Part shown: one piece after another, positions 42,771 through 51,124 of the stretch
Layout: each line of letters starts with the position of its first letter
How positions within the stretch are numbered: position 1 is the first letter of the stretch
Source of the DNA: Acetobacterium wieringae
GTDB taxonomy: Bacteria; Bacillota; Clostridia; Eubacteriales; Eubacteriaceae
NCBI RefSeq assembly: GCF_001766835.1
Contig: NZ_LKEU01000042.1
Span: 1-64,000 of the forward strand
Direction of reading: 5' to 3'
DNA length: 64,000 nucleotides
Notes under the pieces: model-generated
Seen by the model: only the letters and a program-made list of their open reading frames with translations
What the model was told of the DNA's origin: nothing
Database searches by the model: none
Program-made: the position numbers and the translations under genes

Positions 42771-43358
42771 ATGAATCATTGTCAATCAACGAAAGAATAT
42801 TTTAATAGCATTGCAAATAAGTGGGACACGATGTGCCATCATGATTCCGAAAAAATATCGGCAATTCTAACTTTGGCAAATATTAAGAAAGATAGTCGTG
42901 TTCTGGATATTGCTACCGGGACTGGGGTGCTGATACCGCATTTACTAAAGACGGAACCTACTGAAGTTAAGGCTATCGATCTTTCAGAATTAATGATCGC
43001 ACAGGCGCAAAAAAATCATGATGACAATCAGGTTCGATTTCAAGTGGCTAATTTTTACGAGTTCGATCAAACTGGATTTGATTTTGCAATCGCCTATAGT
43101 GCATATCCTCACTTTTGGGATAAGGAAGGGTTTGTCCGGCATCTTGCTGAGAGTTTGAATTCTCAGGGTCGTTTTATGATTGCTCACAGTGAAAGCAAAG
43201 AAACAATTAATGGTAGACATTCTGGAGATCAAGTCCGAAAAGTTTCAGCTTCGCTAAAAGATGCGATGACCGAGTCCAATTACTTTAAAGCCGCATTTGA
43301 TATTGACATTCTTGTTGATACGGATGAAATGTATATTATTTCCGGGAAAAAGAAATAA
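42771..43358 (+). CDS. class I SAM-dependent methyltransferase
   Basis: 195 residues with the SAM-binding motif VLDIATGTGVLIPHLL, the acidic loop VKAIDLSELMIAQAQ and FDFAIAYSAYPHFWD. AGGAG precedes the ATG. Cotranscription with the ECF S component suggests it modifies the imported compound or a corrinoid/tetrapyrrole-like ligand, but the substrate cannot be inferred. Confidence 0.87.
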   Translation: MNHCQSTKEYFNSIANKWDTMCHHDSEKISAILTLANIKKDSRVLDIATGTGVLIPHLLKTEPTEVKAIDLSELMIAQAQKNHDDNQVRFQVANFYEFDQTGFDFAIAYSAYPHFWDKEGFVRHLAESLNSQGRFMIAHSESKETINGRHSGDQVRKVSASLKDAMTESNYFKAAFDIDILVDTDEMYIISGKKK

Positions 43359-43422
43359 ACCACAGTAATCCATTAGAAAACATTTCTTTGTCTGAATTAG
43401 AAGTTGCTTTTGTAAAAATGAC

Positions 43423-43467
43423 CTGGATACAAGCTATATCTGTGATACAGTTTGTATCCAGTTTTTT
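43423..43467 (+). terminator. terminator after methyltransferase gene
   Basis: CTGGATACAA and TTGTATCCAG form a 10-bp stem followed by six T residues; it also overlaps the end of the convergent LysR gene. Confidence 0.85.
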
Positions 43468-44398
43468 AGATTGTCATACAATTTATTTTATTTTCTAGAG
43501 TAGCTATATAGCGTATCCCAATAGTGCTTAATGTGTGTTCACGGCGCATGATATAACCAGCGTGTAAAATCTGATTGTGTTCTGAAAACTCGATTGCCTG
43601 AATCTCGTTTAATTTTGAGTGCATCTTGTCACCATCACTGTTGGTCAGATCCGGACCGATACTGAAACAATCGGTGCCGCGAACCAGGGCGATTTTGGTG
43701 CAGCGGTCAATCACATGTATATTTTTATCGAGGATTTCATTGAACAAAATTTCTTCGGAAAAATGAAGCAGATTGTCGTCGCCCTGATCATAGGTTACAA
43801 AGGGGTAGGGTTTCAGCTCATCAAGAGTGAGTGAGTCTTTTTGGGCGAGGGGATGCAGTTTTCTAAGAAAAACATAGGATTTGATTTTCCCCAGAATATG
43901 AAAAGCGAGATTACTGGTATCCAAAAGTTTTTGCATGGTATTCAGGTAATGATCATTGATGCACATGACGCCGATTTCGCTGCGGCGGGTGGCGACATCG
44001 TGGATGACCTCATGGGTTGGACCTTCCCGAATGGCAATATCATAGCGATCCAAGCCGATTTCATCGATGATCTTGATAAACGACATGGTCGAAAAGGGCA
44101 GCCGCTGGGTGGAGACGGAAAAGCGCATCGGGATCGATTTCTGATGCTGGTAACGTCGTTCCAGATATTCGGCCTGTTCGACGATATCCCGGGCATGGTT
44201 CAGATAATCCTGACCTTCATAGGTTAATTCAACGCCGCGACTGTTCCGCTTGAATAATTGAATACCCAGGCTTAGCTCCACTTCCTTAATTGCAGTCGAT
44301 AAGGTGGATTGGGAAATATAAAGCGCTTTGGCTGCCGCCGAAATCGACTGATGCCTTGAAATTTCGATCATATATTTCATGTTTTGTAGTGAAATCAT
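43466..44398 (-). CDS. LysR-family transcriptional regulator
   Basis: 310 residues. Winged HTH SISAAAKALYISQSTLSTAIKEVE near the N-terminus, then a periplasmic-binding-like effector domain. It is divergent from the B12-riboswitch/nitrogenase-like operon and separated from its promoter by about 80 bp, so it may regulate that operon (inference). AGGAGG-like RBS upstream. Confidence 0.93.
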   Translation of the reverse strand: MISLQNMKYMIEISRHQSISAAAKALYISQSTLSTAIKEVELSLGIQLFKRNSRGVELTYEGQDYLNHARDIVEQAEYLERRYQHQKSIPMRFSVSTQRLPFSTMSFIKIIDEIGLDRYDIAIREGPTHEVIHDVATRRSEIGVMCINDHYLNTMQKLLDTSNLAFHILGKIKSYVFLRKLHPLAQKDSLTLDELKPYPFVTYDQGDDNLLHFSEEILFNEILDKNIHVIDRCTKIALVRGTDCFSIGPDLTNSDGDKMHSKLNEIQAIEFSEHNQILHAGYIMRREHTLSTIGIRYIATLENKINCMTI

Positions 44399-44478
44399 CG
44401 CGTTCCTCCTGTTTTTTTATTCCTATACTATCAAAAATATTGATAGCTGGCAATTGGAAATTAGAAGACCTGGGCTAA

Positions 44479-44507
44479 TTGTTTGAGCTTCTTACTTGTG
44501 ATATAAT
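44479..44507 (+). promoter_or_regulatory. promoter ahead of second cobalamin riboswitch
   Basis: TTGTTT, 17 bp, TATAAT, immediately upstream of the riboswitch. Confidence 0.65.
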
Positions 44508-44519
44508 ACGTCTCAATTG

Positions 44520-44690
44520 AATAACAAAGTGTAGTATGAAAATCGGTTAAAATCCGATGCGGTACCGCCACTGTAAAAGTGAGCCGCTGTAAATTGATCA
44601 ACACTGGAAAGAAATTTCTGGGAAGTTGTTACAGCCGGCGATGATCTTAAGCCAGGATGCTTCTATATTTTGTGATAACCAAGCCTAACG
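44520..44690 (+). ncRNA. cobalamin riboswitch (nitrogenase-like/ABC operon)
   Basis: The conserved core is recognisable: ATCGGTTAAAATCCGATGCGGTACCGCCACTGTAA, GAGCCGCTGTAAATTGATC, CACTGGAAAG...CTGGGAAG, and CTTAAGCCAGGATGC. It is a shorter B12 aptamer than the one at 24910. A terminator at 44724-44760 forms the likely expression platform. Confidence 0.9.
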
Positions 44691-44723
44691 GATTATTGGG
44701 CGAGGAATTTATTTTTTATAATA

Positions 44724-44760
44724 AAACTCTTCTGTTTAATAATTCAGAAGAGTTTTTTTT
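44724..44760 (+). terminator. riboswitch expression-platform terminator
   Basis: AAACTCTTCTG and CAGAAGAGTTT form a perfect stem with a 10-base loop and a T-run, 12 bases before the NifH-like gene. Confidence 0.9.
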
Positions 44761-44772
44761 ATTGGAGGGAAA

Positions 44773-45615
44773 ATGAATCTAGACAACAAACGGATCGCAT
44801 TTTATGGCAAGGGCGGGATTGGTAAATCGACGATTGCTGCCAATGTATCGGCAGCGCTGTCAAAGGCTGGTAAAAAGGTCCTCCATATCGGCTGTGATCC
44901 AAAATCGGACTCGACCCGGATTCTGATGAAGCGACGGATTCCCACCGTCTTGAAAACACTCAAGGAAAAAGGGGAGCAGCTGAATCAAGCAGATATTTTG
45001 TTTACGGGGGTCTACGGTGTCACCTGTGTTGAAGCCGGCGGCCCGGAACCAGGGGTTGGTTGTGCCGGGATGGGTATTTCGGCGGTGATCGAGACCCTGG
45101 AAAAGCTGGACGTCTTTACGATGGACTGGGATCTGATTGTCTATGATGTGCTGGGTGATGTGGTCTGTGGTGGTTTTTCGATTCCGATGCGTAGGCAATG
45201 TGTTGATGCGGTTTATATTGTGACCTCGTCGGAATTTATGTCGTTGTACGCCGCCAATAATATTTTAAAGGGCATTGCGCACTACGAAACCCCGGCCCAA
45301 AAACTATTTGGCGGTTTTATCCATAATCGTTGGATGTCTCAAACCGATAAAGAGGTGGTTGATCAGTTTATCCAAATGACCGACAGCCGTCTGATTGCCT
45401 CAATTGAACAAAACCAGGCGATTAAGCTGGCCGAGTATCAAAGAAATACCATGATTGAGGCCGATCCTCAGGCTTCCCTTTCACAGGTTATTAAGACCTT
45501 GGGGAAGGATCTGTTTTGGGAGGTTCCAGCCTGTAATTCCCGTCCCCTTGATGATGACGCAATGGAAGCCCTCTTTGATTTTGTTTCCGCAAAGAACCAG
45601 GAAATCAGCAGATGA
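44773..45615 (+). CDS. NifH/BchL-like iron-protein reductase
   Basis: 280 residues. Walker A FYGKGGIGKST (residues 10-20) and the two cluster ligands at the exact NifH positions, Cys97 in GVGCAGMG and Cys132 in GDVVCGGF. So it should form a homodimer with a bridging [4Fe-4S] cluster and deliver electrons with ATP hydrolysis. It is divergent from true NifH, and no nifK/E/N/B genes follow. It overlaps the next gene by four bases. GGAGG precedes the ATG. The preceding B12 riboswitch implies a cobalamin-related role. Confidence 0.95.
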   Translation: MNLDNKRIAFYGKGGIGKSTIAANVSAALSKAGKKVLHIGCDPKSDSTRILMKRRIPTVLKTLKEKGEQLNQADILFTGVYGVTCVEAGGPEPGVGCAGMGISAVIETLEKLDVFTMDWDLIVYDVLGDVVCGGFSIPMRRQCVDAVYIVTSSEFMSLYAANNILKGIAHYETPAQKLFGGFIHNRWMSQTDKEVVDQFIQMTDSRLIASIEQNQAIKLAEYQRNTMIEADPQASLSQVIKTLGKDLFWEVPACNSRPLDDDAMEALFDFVSAKNQEISR

Positions 45616-47198
45616 GCAGTATTACCATTGAAGCGTCGGTCTATAATTTAGGTGATATGGAATTGGCCAAACGAATTTTTGAGATACCGGACACCTTAGT
45701 AGTAGCCATCGGACCGCCAGCCTGTATTCGCATTTTATACTTCAGGGCCTTGGAATGCGGGCACTTGTCCAAGCTCAAACTCATACCCATTGGTGCATTG
45801 GATTACACCTTTGGGGATTATCTGAAAAAAATCAAGGGAGCTATTGCAGCGGCGTTACAAAAAACCTGCTATCAGGGTATTATTCTCTATGTTTCATGCC
45901 CCGATCTGCTTTGCCAAACTGATTTTGACAGGATGGTTCAGGAACTTGATAATCCCCGGCAGATACCGGTCGAGATTTTCAAACGTGGTCCCATGGAGAA
46001 ACGAAAAACCAGCCCATCCCAACGTTTGGATAAGATTGCAGTAAAAATCGCGGACTTTGTTAAGACCCAGCCGCTGGTATTCTCAAAAAATGAAGCGGTT
46101 TGTGAGTTGCCGCCGCTGGCCGCAGATTATACGGGAGTACTTTCTTTATTCCCCGATGATCCGGCTGTTTGTCAGTTTTTGATGACCGGCTCCGGCTGCG
46201 CAAACTGTCCCAGTTCCATTGATAAATTGAATCACAATCCGTTTATTTTTTCCCGCTTTGATGACTTGCAGGCGGTTTATGGCTGCACAAATGACATCGG
46301 TGAAGCCATTACAAAGCACTTTCAAATGCACCACCAAACCAAAGAGAGTGAATTATTGCTATCCATTGGCACACCGGTTACCTATATGACCGGGATGAAT
46401 GATCATTCTTTACAAGGCTGTGATCTGTTTACGACAACCGCTAGGATTGAGACCAACGGTTTTCAGACCGCCGAAGAAGGGGTAGCCAGGGCCCTGTTAA
46501 AAATCGCCAAAGCGACGCTTAAACAAGTTGAAACCCGCAAAAAACGGATCAATCTTATTGGCTATAATCCATTTTTATTTGGCAAAAGGCAACACTTTCA
46601 TGAAATTGAAACCTGCCTGACATCCCTGGGCTATACGGTCTGCTTTCTCGGTTACGAGAGTCTGGATTCGTTTAAAACGGCAGCAGAAGCTGAGTTGAAT
46701 CTCGTTTTTTCCAGGCACGGTCTGAGTTTGGCAAAATGGATGGCGGAGATGTTTGCAATACCTTATCATTTTGCGATGCCGATCGGCCTTGAAGGTTTTA
46801 ATCAATGGCTGAAAGCCGTTGGCGCATTGTTAAAAACAGGGATCCCGGAATCCTATTACGTAAATAACGAGCCGCAGCCATTCCCGAACATTCGAGTGCT
46901 GCTACTGGGCGAAAATGAAATCCTGGATCAGCTTGAAACAGCAATCCCAAATGATTTTGGGATTCCAACCATTCGGGCAAGCAAAATTACGGATCAGGAA
47001 TTATCGCAAATGACGGTTACCCACATCATTGCTGATCCGCTTTATCAAAATAGAATCAACATGATGTCATATCAATTTATTCCCATGCCCTATCCCAGCC
47101 TCAGCGGTAATACGTATATAGAGTTGGAGTATCAATACATGGGACAAACAGGCTATGCTTATTTAAAGCGTTTCTTTGTAAATGAAGTAACGGCTTAA
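45612..47198 (+). CDS. single-chain nitrogenase component 1-like protein
   Basis: 528 residues related to the NifD/NifK/BchN superfamily. The first portion (1-180) has VVAIGPPACIRIL (Cys38) and YVSCPDLLC (Cys96, Cys101). A second, more typical portion starts FLMTGSGCANCPSS (Cys196, Cys199) with Cys225 in VYGCTND. It continues through Rossmann-like segments INLIGYNPFLF, TVCFLGYES and NLVFSRHGLSLAKWMAE to RVLLLGENEI. The usual two-subunit arrangement seems compressed into one chain. Substrate unknown; the B12 control and ABC importer argue against N2. Confidence 0.8.
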   Translation: MSSITIEASVYNLGDMELAKRIFEIPDTLVVAIGPPACIRILYFRALECGHLSKLKLIPIGALDYTFGDYLKKIKGAIAAALQKTCYQGIILYVSCPDLLCQTDFDRMVQELDNPRQIPVEIFKRGPMEKRKTSPSQRLDKIAVKIADFVKTQPLVFSKNEAVCELPPLAADYTGVLSLFPDDPAVCQFLMTGSGCANCPSSIDKLNHNPFIFSRFDDLQAVYGCTNDIGEAITKHFQMHHQTKESELLLSIGTPVTYMTGMNDHSLQGCDLFTTTARIETNGFQTAEEGVARALLKIAKATLKQVETRKKRINLIGYNPFLFGKRQHFHEIETCLTSLGYTVCFLGYESLDSFKTAAEAELNLVFSRHGLSLAKWMAEMFAIPYHFAMPIGLEGFNQWLKAVGALLKTGIPESYYVNNEPQPFPNIRVLLLGENEILDQLETAIPNDFGIPTIRASKITDQELSQMTVTHIIADPLYQNRINMMSYQFIPMPYPSLSGNTYIELEYQYMGQTGYAYLKRFFVNEVTA

Positions 47199-47235
47199 AT
47201 TAAGAATAAAATAAAAATACTGAGGAGTAGAAGAG

Positions 47236-48324
47236 ATGAAAAAAAGAGTGTTATTGGTTATCTGTATCGGTCTGATTATGTGTATCGCCATGGCCGGCTG
47301 TGGCAGTCAGACCAAGGAGTCGGAAAGTAAAACACCCGAAAAACGGACAGCGGTAGTGGATCAAGGTGGTAATGAGGTGCAATTACCGGAAACCATCACC
47401 AAGGTTGCCATTACCCCGATTCCCTGGGCGTCAGCGATGTGGACCATTGACGGCGGCAGCGAGCGGATCGTATCGATTAATCCCAGCGCAATGGCTCAAT
47501 ATAAGGCCAGCTTCATGCCCACCCTTGATCCGGCTTTTGCCGCTATTTCAACCGCTGAAATCACCAAAGACTTTGCCATCAATGTGGAAGCCTTGATGAA
47601 CTTAAAGCCGGAGATCGCCTTTATCTGGAATGATCAGACAGCTGAAGCGGAACAATTAAAAGCGGTTGGGATTACCCCGGTCATGTTGAATTATGCAGAA
47701 AACCTGGACGACTTAAAAAAAGATCTGCTGCTGGTTGGTCAGGTCTTGGGTAAAGAAGAAGCAGCTGAAAAACTGACGGCTTATCATACCGAAGTCGAAA
47801 ATTATTTTATCGACAAAAAAGCAAAACTTGATACCGTGACAAAAAAGAAAGTGTTGTATTTACAGAACAGTAAACTCAGCGTGGCCGGGGCAAAAAATAT
47901 CAATAATTATCTGCTTCAATTAACCGGTGGCGTCAATGTTGCATCCGGACTCGATAAAAAATGGTCAGAAGTGAATATGGAGCAAATTATGGAATGGAAT
48001 CCGGAAATCATCTATCTGTCAAATTTTGATGAAACAATGCCGGAAGACCTGTATCAAAATAAAATAGAAGGTCAGGATTGGAGTAACATCGATGCAGTAA
48101 AAAATCACCGGGTTTATAAAACACCAGTCGGAATCTTGCGTTATGATGCCCCCTGTGTGGAAACACCACTGATGCTTAAGTGGATGGGAAGTATTCAACA
48201 ACCGGAGTTATTTAAAGATTACGATCTCCGTAAAGATCTGAAAGCCTTTTATAAAGAGTTCTTTTCCTATGATCTGACCGATGAAAATATTGATACGATT
48301 TTGAAAGTCGATGCAAATAATTAA
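47236..48324 (+). CDS. FecB/BtuF-type ABC substrate-binding lipoprotein (1)
   Basis: 362 residues. Lipobox IAMAGC (Cys22). A two-lobed periplasmic-binding fold of the siderophore/cobalamin type: VVDQGGNEVQLPETI, IVSINPSAMAQY, PEIAFIWND, KWSEVNMEQIMEWNPEIIYLSN. GAGGAG precedes the ATG. It lies 37 bases after the nitrogenase-like gene in the same B12-controlled unit. Ligand class is metal chelates, corrinoids or related; not specified by sequence. Confidence 0.9.
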   Translation: MKKRVLLVICIGLIMCIAMAGCGSQTKESESKTPEKRTAVVDQGGNEVQLPETITKVAITPIPWASAMWTIDGGSERIVSINPSAMAQYKASFMPTLDPAFAAISTAEITKDFAINVEALMNLKPEIAFIWNDQTAEAEQLKAVGITPVMLNYAENLDDLKKDLLLVGQVLGKEEAAEKLTAYHTEVENYFIDKKAKLDTVTKKKVLYLQNSKLSVAGAKNINNYLLQLTGGVNVASGLDKKWSEVNMEQIMEWNPEIIYLSNFDETMPEDLYQNKIEGQDWSNIDAVKNHRVYKTPVGILRYDAPCVETPLMLKWMGSIQQPELFKDYDLRKDLKAFYKEFFSYDLTDENIDTILKVDANN

Positions 48325-48358
48325 GTCGGCCAATCGCAAAATCAGAAAGTTGTTATAA

Positions 48359-49414
48359 ATGTTAAAAAATATCAGTTTTCAAGAAAAACACTTGCTTAAA
48401 GAAAAACGCTTGAATTTTTCAGCTTTGCTGGTGCTGCTAGTCGTTATTTTAGGAACCCTGGTGATTGTTTCATTATGCATGGGACGCTTTCCCATTTCAA
48501 TACCAGAAGTCATCCATGTGCTGGTGGCTAACATTTTACCGCTGCCGCAAGTTGGGGACGCAAATGTGGAGAGTGTGGTCATGACGCTGCGTTTCCCCCG
48601 GGTGATGGCAGCGATTCTGGTGGGTGGTTCATTGGCCTTGTCGGGGGCGGTGTATCAGGGGGTTTTTCAAAACCCCCTGGTTTCCCCGGATTTACTGGGG
48701 GTGTCTTCCGGCGCCTGTGTCGGAGCCGCCATTGCGATTTTAATCGGGATTGGCACCTTTGGTATTCAGATTGGGGCCTTTGTCGGCGGTATTCTGGCGG
48801 TGGCGTTGACAACAACGGCACCGAAGCTGATTAAAAACAGTTCCAATATGATGCTGGTGATGTCAGGGATTATTGTCGGGGGATTGATGAGCTCAATCAT
48901 GGGGATCATCAAATATATTGCTGATCCGGAAACCGAACTGGCTGAAATAACCTATTGGCAGATGGGCAGTATTGCCAAGGTGTTGCCAAAGAGTATCCTG
49001 ATGGTGGCACCGGCGATGATTGTGGCAATCATTATTATCATGATTCTGCGTTGGAAAATCAATGTGTTGTCATTAGGCGAGACGGAAGCCCGAAGCCTGG
49101 GGATCAATGTGAAAACCACCCGACGGATTGTCATTATCGGTGCCACCTTGTTAACGGCCAGTTCTGTTTGTATCAGCGGAACAATCGGCTGGGTTGGTCT
49201 GGTGGTGCCGCATCTGGGGCGATTGATGGTCGGCCCCAACAATATGAAATTATTGCCGGTTTCTTTCGTTTTGGGAGGAATCTTTTTGCTGATGATTGAC
49301 ACCATTGCCAGAACCATCACCAGCGCCGAACTGCCGCTGAGTATCTTAACCGGTTTGATTGGCGCGCCATTCTATTTTTATCTGTTAAAAAAAGAGAGGA
49401 TGAATCTGTCATGA
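48359..49414 (+). CDS. FecCD-type ABC permease (1)
   Basis: 351 residues, about nine to ten hydrophobic segments, with FecCD/BtuC landmarks LRFPRVMAAILVGGSLALSG, QGVFQNPLVSPDLLGVSSGA, GWVGLVVPHLGRLMVGPN and PLSILTGLIGAPFYFYLL. Overlaps the ATPase gene by four bases. Confidence 0.94.
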   Translation: MLKNISFQEKHLLKEKRLNFSALLVLLVVILGTLVIVSLCMGRFPISIPEVIHVLVANILPLPQVGDANVESVVMTLRFPRVMAAILVGGSLALSGAVYQGVFQNPLVSPDLLGVSSGACVGAAIAILIGIGTFGIQIGAFVGGILAVALTTTAPKLIKNSSNMMLVMSGIIVGGLMSSIMGIIKYIADPETELAEITYWQMGSIAKVLPKSILMVAPAMIVAIIIIMILRWKINVLSLGETEARSLGINVKTTRRIVIIGATLLTASSVCISGTIGWVGLVVPHLGRLMVGPNNMKLLPVSFVLGGIFLLMIDTIARTITSAELPLSILTGLIGAPFYFYLLKKERMNLS

Positions 49415-50184
49415 ATTTAAGGATCGCTAAACTGGGCTTTGCCTATCCCAACGGCAAACAGATTTTTACAGAGGTTGATTTCAGTCTGAAAAAGGGCGAA
49501 ATATTCACCATCTTGGGGCCCAACGGTGCTGGAAAATCGACCTTGCTGAATTGCATCGGCAATCTGAGTGAGCCGACACAAGGGGGAATCTTTTTAGAAA
49601 AGGATAATATTAAAGATTTGACACTGTGCCAGTTTGCTAAGCGGGTTGCCTATGTGACCCAGATCCACCAGCCGACCTATGCCTTTACCGTTGAAGAATT
49701 TGTTGCCATGGGCCGAACCCCCTATTTAAGTGCCTTTAAAAAACTGGGGCATCAGGATCAGCGGATGATTGAAGAAGCCATGGAACTGGTCAGGATCACC
49801 CATCTTAGGAGCAAAGCCTATACGCAGATAAGCGGTGGGGAACGACAGCTGGTAACCATTGCCAGAGCCATTGCCCAGGAACCGGACTTTATTTTACTGG
49901 ATGAACCCACCGCCCATCTGGATTTCGGGAATCAGATCAGAACCATGAAGCTGGTTAAAAAATTGTCGGATCGCGGCTATGGCATTATTATGACAACCCA
50001 TAATCCGGATCAGGTGTTTTTTATTGGTGGTCGAGTCGGGGTGCTTAATCGCTCGGGGGTCTTTGAAATCGGCGTGGTGGATCAGTATTTATCCGAAGAT
50101 TTGTTAAGCCGTCTCTACAATGAACCGGTCCATCTATTTTACTCAAATCAACTGCATCGTAATATCTGTACTGCTGGGGCTTAG
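49411..50184 (+). CDS. FecE/BtuD-type ABC ATPase (1)
   Basis: 257 residues. Walker A GPNGAGKSTLL, signature ISGGERQLVTIA, Walker B FILLDEPTAHLDF, H-loop MTTHNPDQVF. Completes the first importer, whose genes follow the NifH-like and component 1-like genes without a terminator. Confidence 0.94.
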   Translation: MNLRIAKLGFAYPNGKQIFTEVDFSLKKGEIFTILGPNGAGKSTLLNCIGNLSEPTQGGIFLEKDNIKDLTLCQFAKRVAYVTQIHQPTYAFTVEEFVAMGRTPYLSAFKKLGHQDQRMIEEAMELVRITHLRSKAYTQISGGERQLVTIARAIAQEPDFILLDEPTAHLDFGNQIRTMKLVKKLSDRGYGIIMTTHNPDQVFFIGGRVGVLNRSGVFEIGVVDQYLSEDLLSRLYNEPVHLFYSNQLHRNICTAGA

Positions 50185-50235
50185 ATATTTAGATTTGGGG
50201 CAGGGATATGATTTTTATACTAATTTCACAATATG

Positions 50236-50349
50236 TTATTGACAAATGTTAATAATTAGGGTAAACTAACGTCAACTCAATCGTGTGATAAAAATAAGCC
50301 AATGAGGCATGTACTTCTTGAAAGAAGTTGTGTTTTGTTGGCTTTTTTT
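50236..50349 (+). promoter_or_regulatory. promoter plus attenuator-like leader, copy B
   Basis: Identical to 42084-42197 at 110 of 114 positions. TTGACA (50239-50244), 17 bp, TAAACT (50262-50267), then the AAGCCAA/TTGGCTT hairpin with internal ACTTCTTGAAAGAAGT and seven T residues. About 200 bases separate it from the FmdE gene; that stretch (50350-50552) shows no other gene, only an AT-rich repeat around GACTCACTTATGTGGGTC near 50501-50518. Confidence 0.8.
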
Positions 50350-50552
50350 GTAGAGGCGAATTAACAGAATTTTAAGGCAATTGCTCAGATCCGATTTGAA
50401 ATAGGGGCTGTCACTTTTGAAAAGTGTCGTAGCAGTAAAGTGTCTTTGGAGTAGTGGTTTACAAAAACAGTTTAATATTGATGTCAATTATGTGTCTGAA
50501 GACTCACTTATGTGGGTCTTTTATTTTTTGAAAATTTAAGGAGAAAAGAAAA

Positions 50553-51077
50553 ATGAATCAGGAATTATGGGAAAAATCAGTTGAATTTCATGGACATCAT
50601 TGTCCTGGGTTGGCCATTGGCGTCAGAGCTTCACAGGAAGCGATTAAGGCACTCAACATCTCTTTTTCAGAAGATGAAGATGTGGTGTGTATCACCGAAA
50701 ACGATGCCTGCGGTGTTGATGGGGTGCAGGTTATTTTAGGCTGCAGCGTGGGAAAAGGCAATCTGTTGTTTAGAAATCGGGGGAAACAGGCTTTTACTTT
50801 TTTTAATCGCAACAGTGGCGAAAAAATCCGTCTGGTTTTAAAAGCTTTGCCGGAAATGGAACGGGATGAAATGGAAGCCTTCATTTTAAACGAGCCTGAT
50901 GCCAGCAAGATCTTTGATTTTAAAACCCCGGATTATGACCTGCCGGAACGGGCCCGGATTTTTCAAAGTGTGATCTGCGAGGAATGCGGTGAAAAAACGG
51001 CCGAGCATATGATCCGGCTGGAAAACGGCAAGAAAGTTTGTGTTGATTGCTCGAATCCCTATACCCGAGGTTTTTAA
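50553..51077 (+). CDS. FmdE family protein
   Basis: 174 residues. EFHGHHCPGLAIGVRAS and ENDACGVDGVQVILGCS are the FmdE Cys/His motifs, followed by a C-terminal zinc ribbon CEECGEKTAEHMI and VCVDC. FmdE is named from tungsten formylmethanofuran dehydrogenase operons but occurs widely in anaerobes without that enzyme. AAGGAG precedes the ATG. It precedes a FecBCD-type importer and sits behind leader copy B. Confidence 0.93.
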   Translation: MNQELWEKSVEFHGHHCPGLAIGVRASQEAIKALNISFSEDEDVVCITENDACGVDGVQVILGCSVGKGNLLFRNRGKQAFTFFNRNSGEKIRLVLKALPEMERDEMEAFILNEPDASKIFDFKTPDYDLPERARIFQSVICEECGEKTAEHMIRLENGKKVCVDCSNPYTRGF

Positions 51078-51124
51078 TTAATTTTTGAGTGGGAAATGCA
51101 GTGAGTTGAAAGAGGAGAAAAGTA

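Noticed and set aside
43619..44227. Two plus-strand open frames opposite the LysR gene
   Set aside because: They lie antisense to a well-supported LysR regulator and lack ribosome-binding sites.
44773..47198. Annotating the pair as true nitrogenase (nifHD)
   Set aside because: Only one component 1 chain is present, its Cys pattern is not that of NifD/NifK, no cofactor assembly genes follow, and control is by a cobalamin riboswitch.
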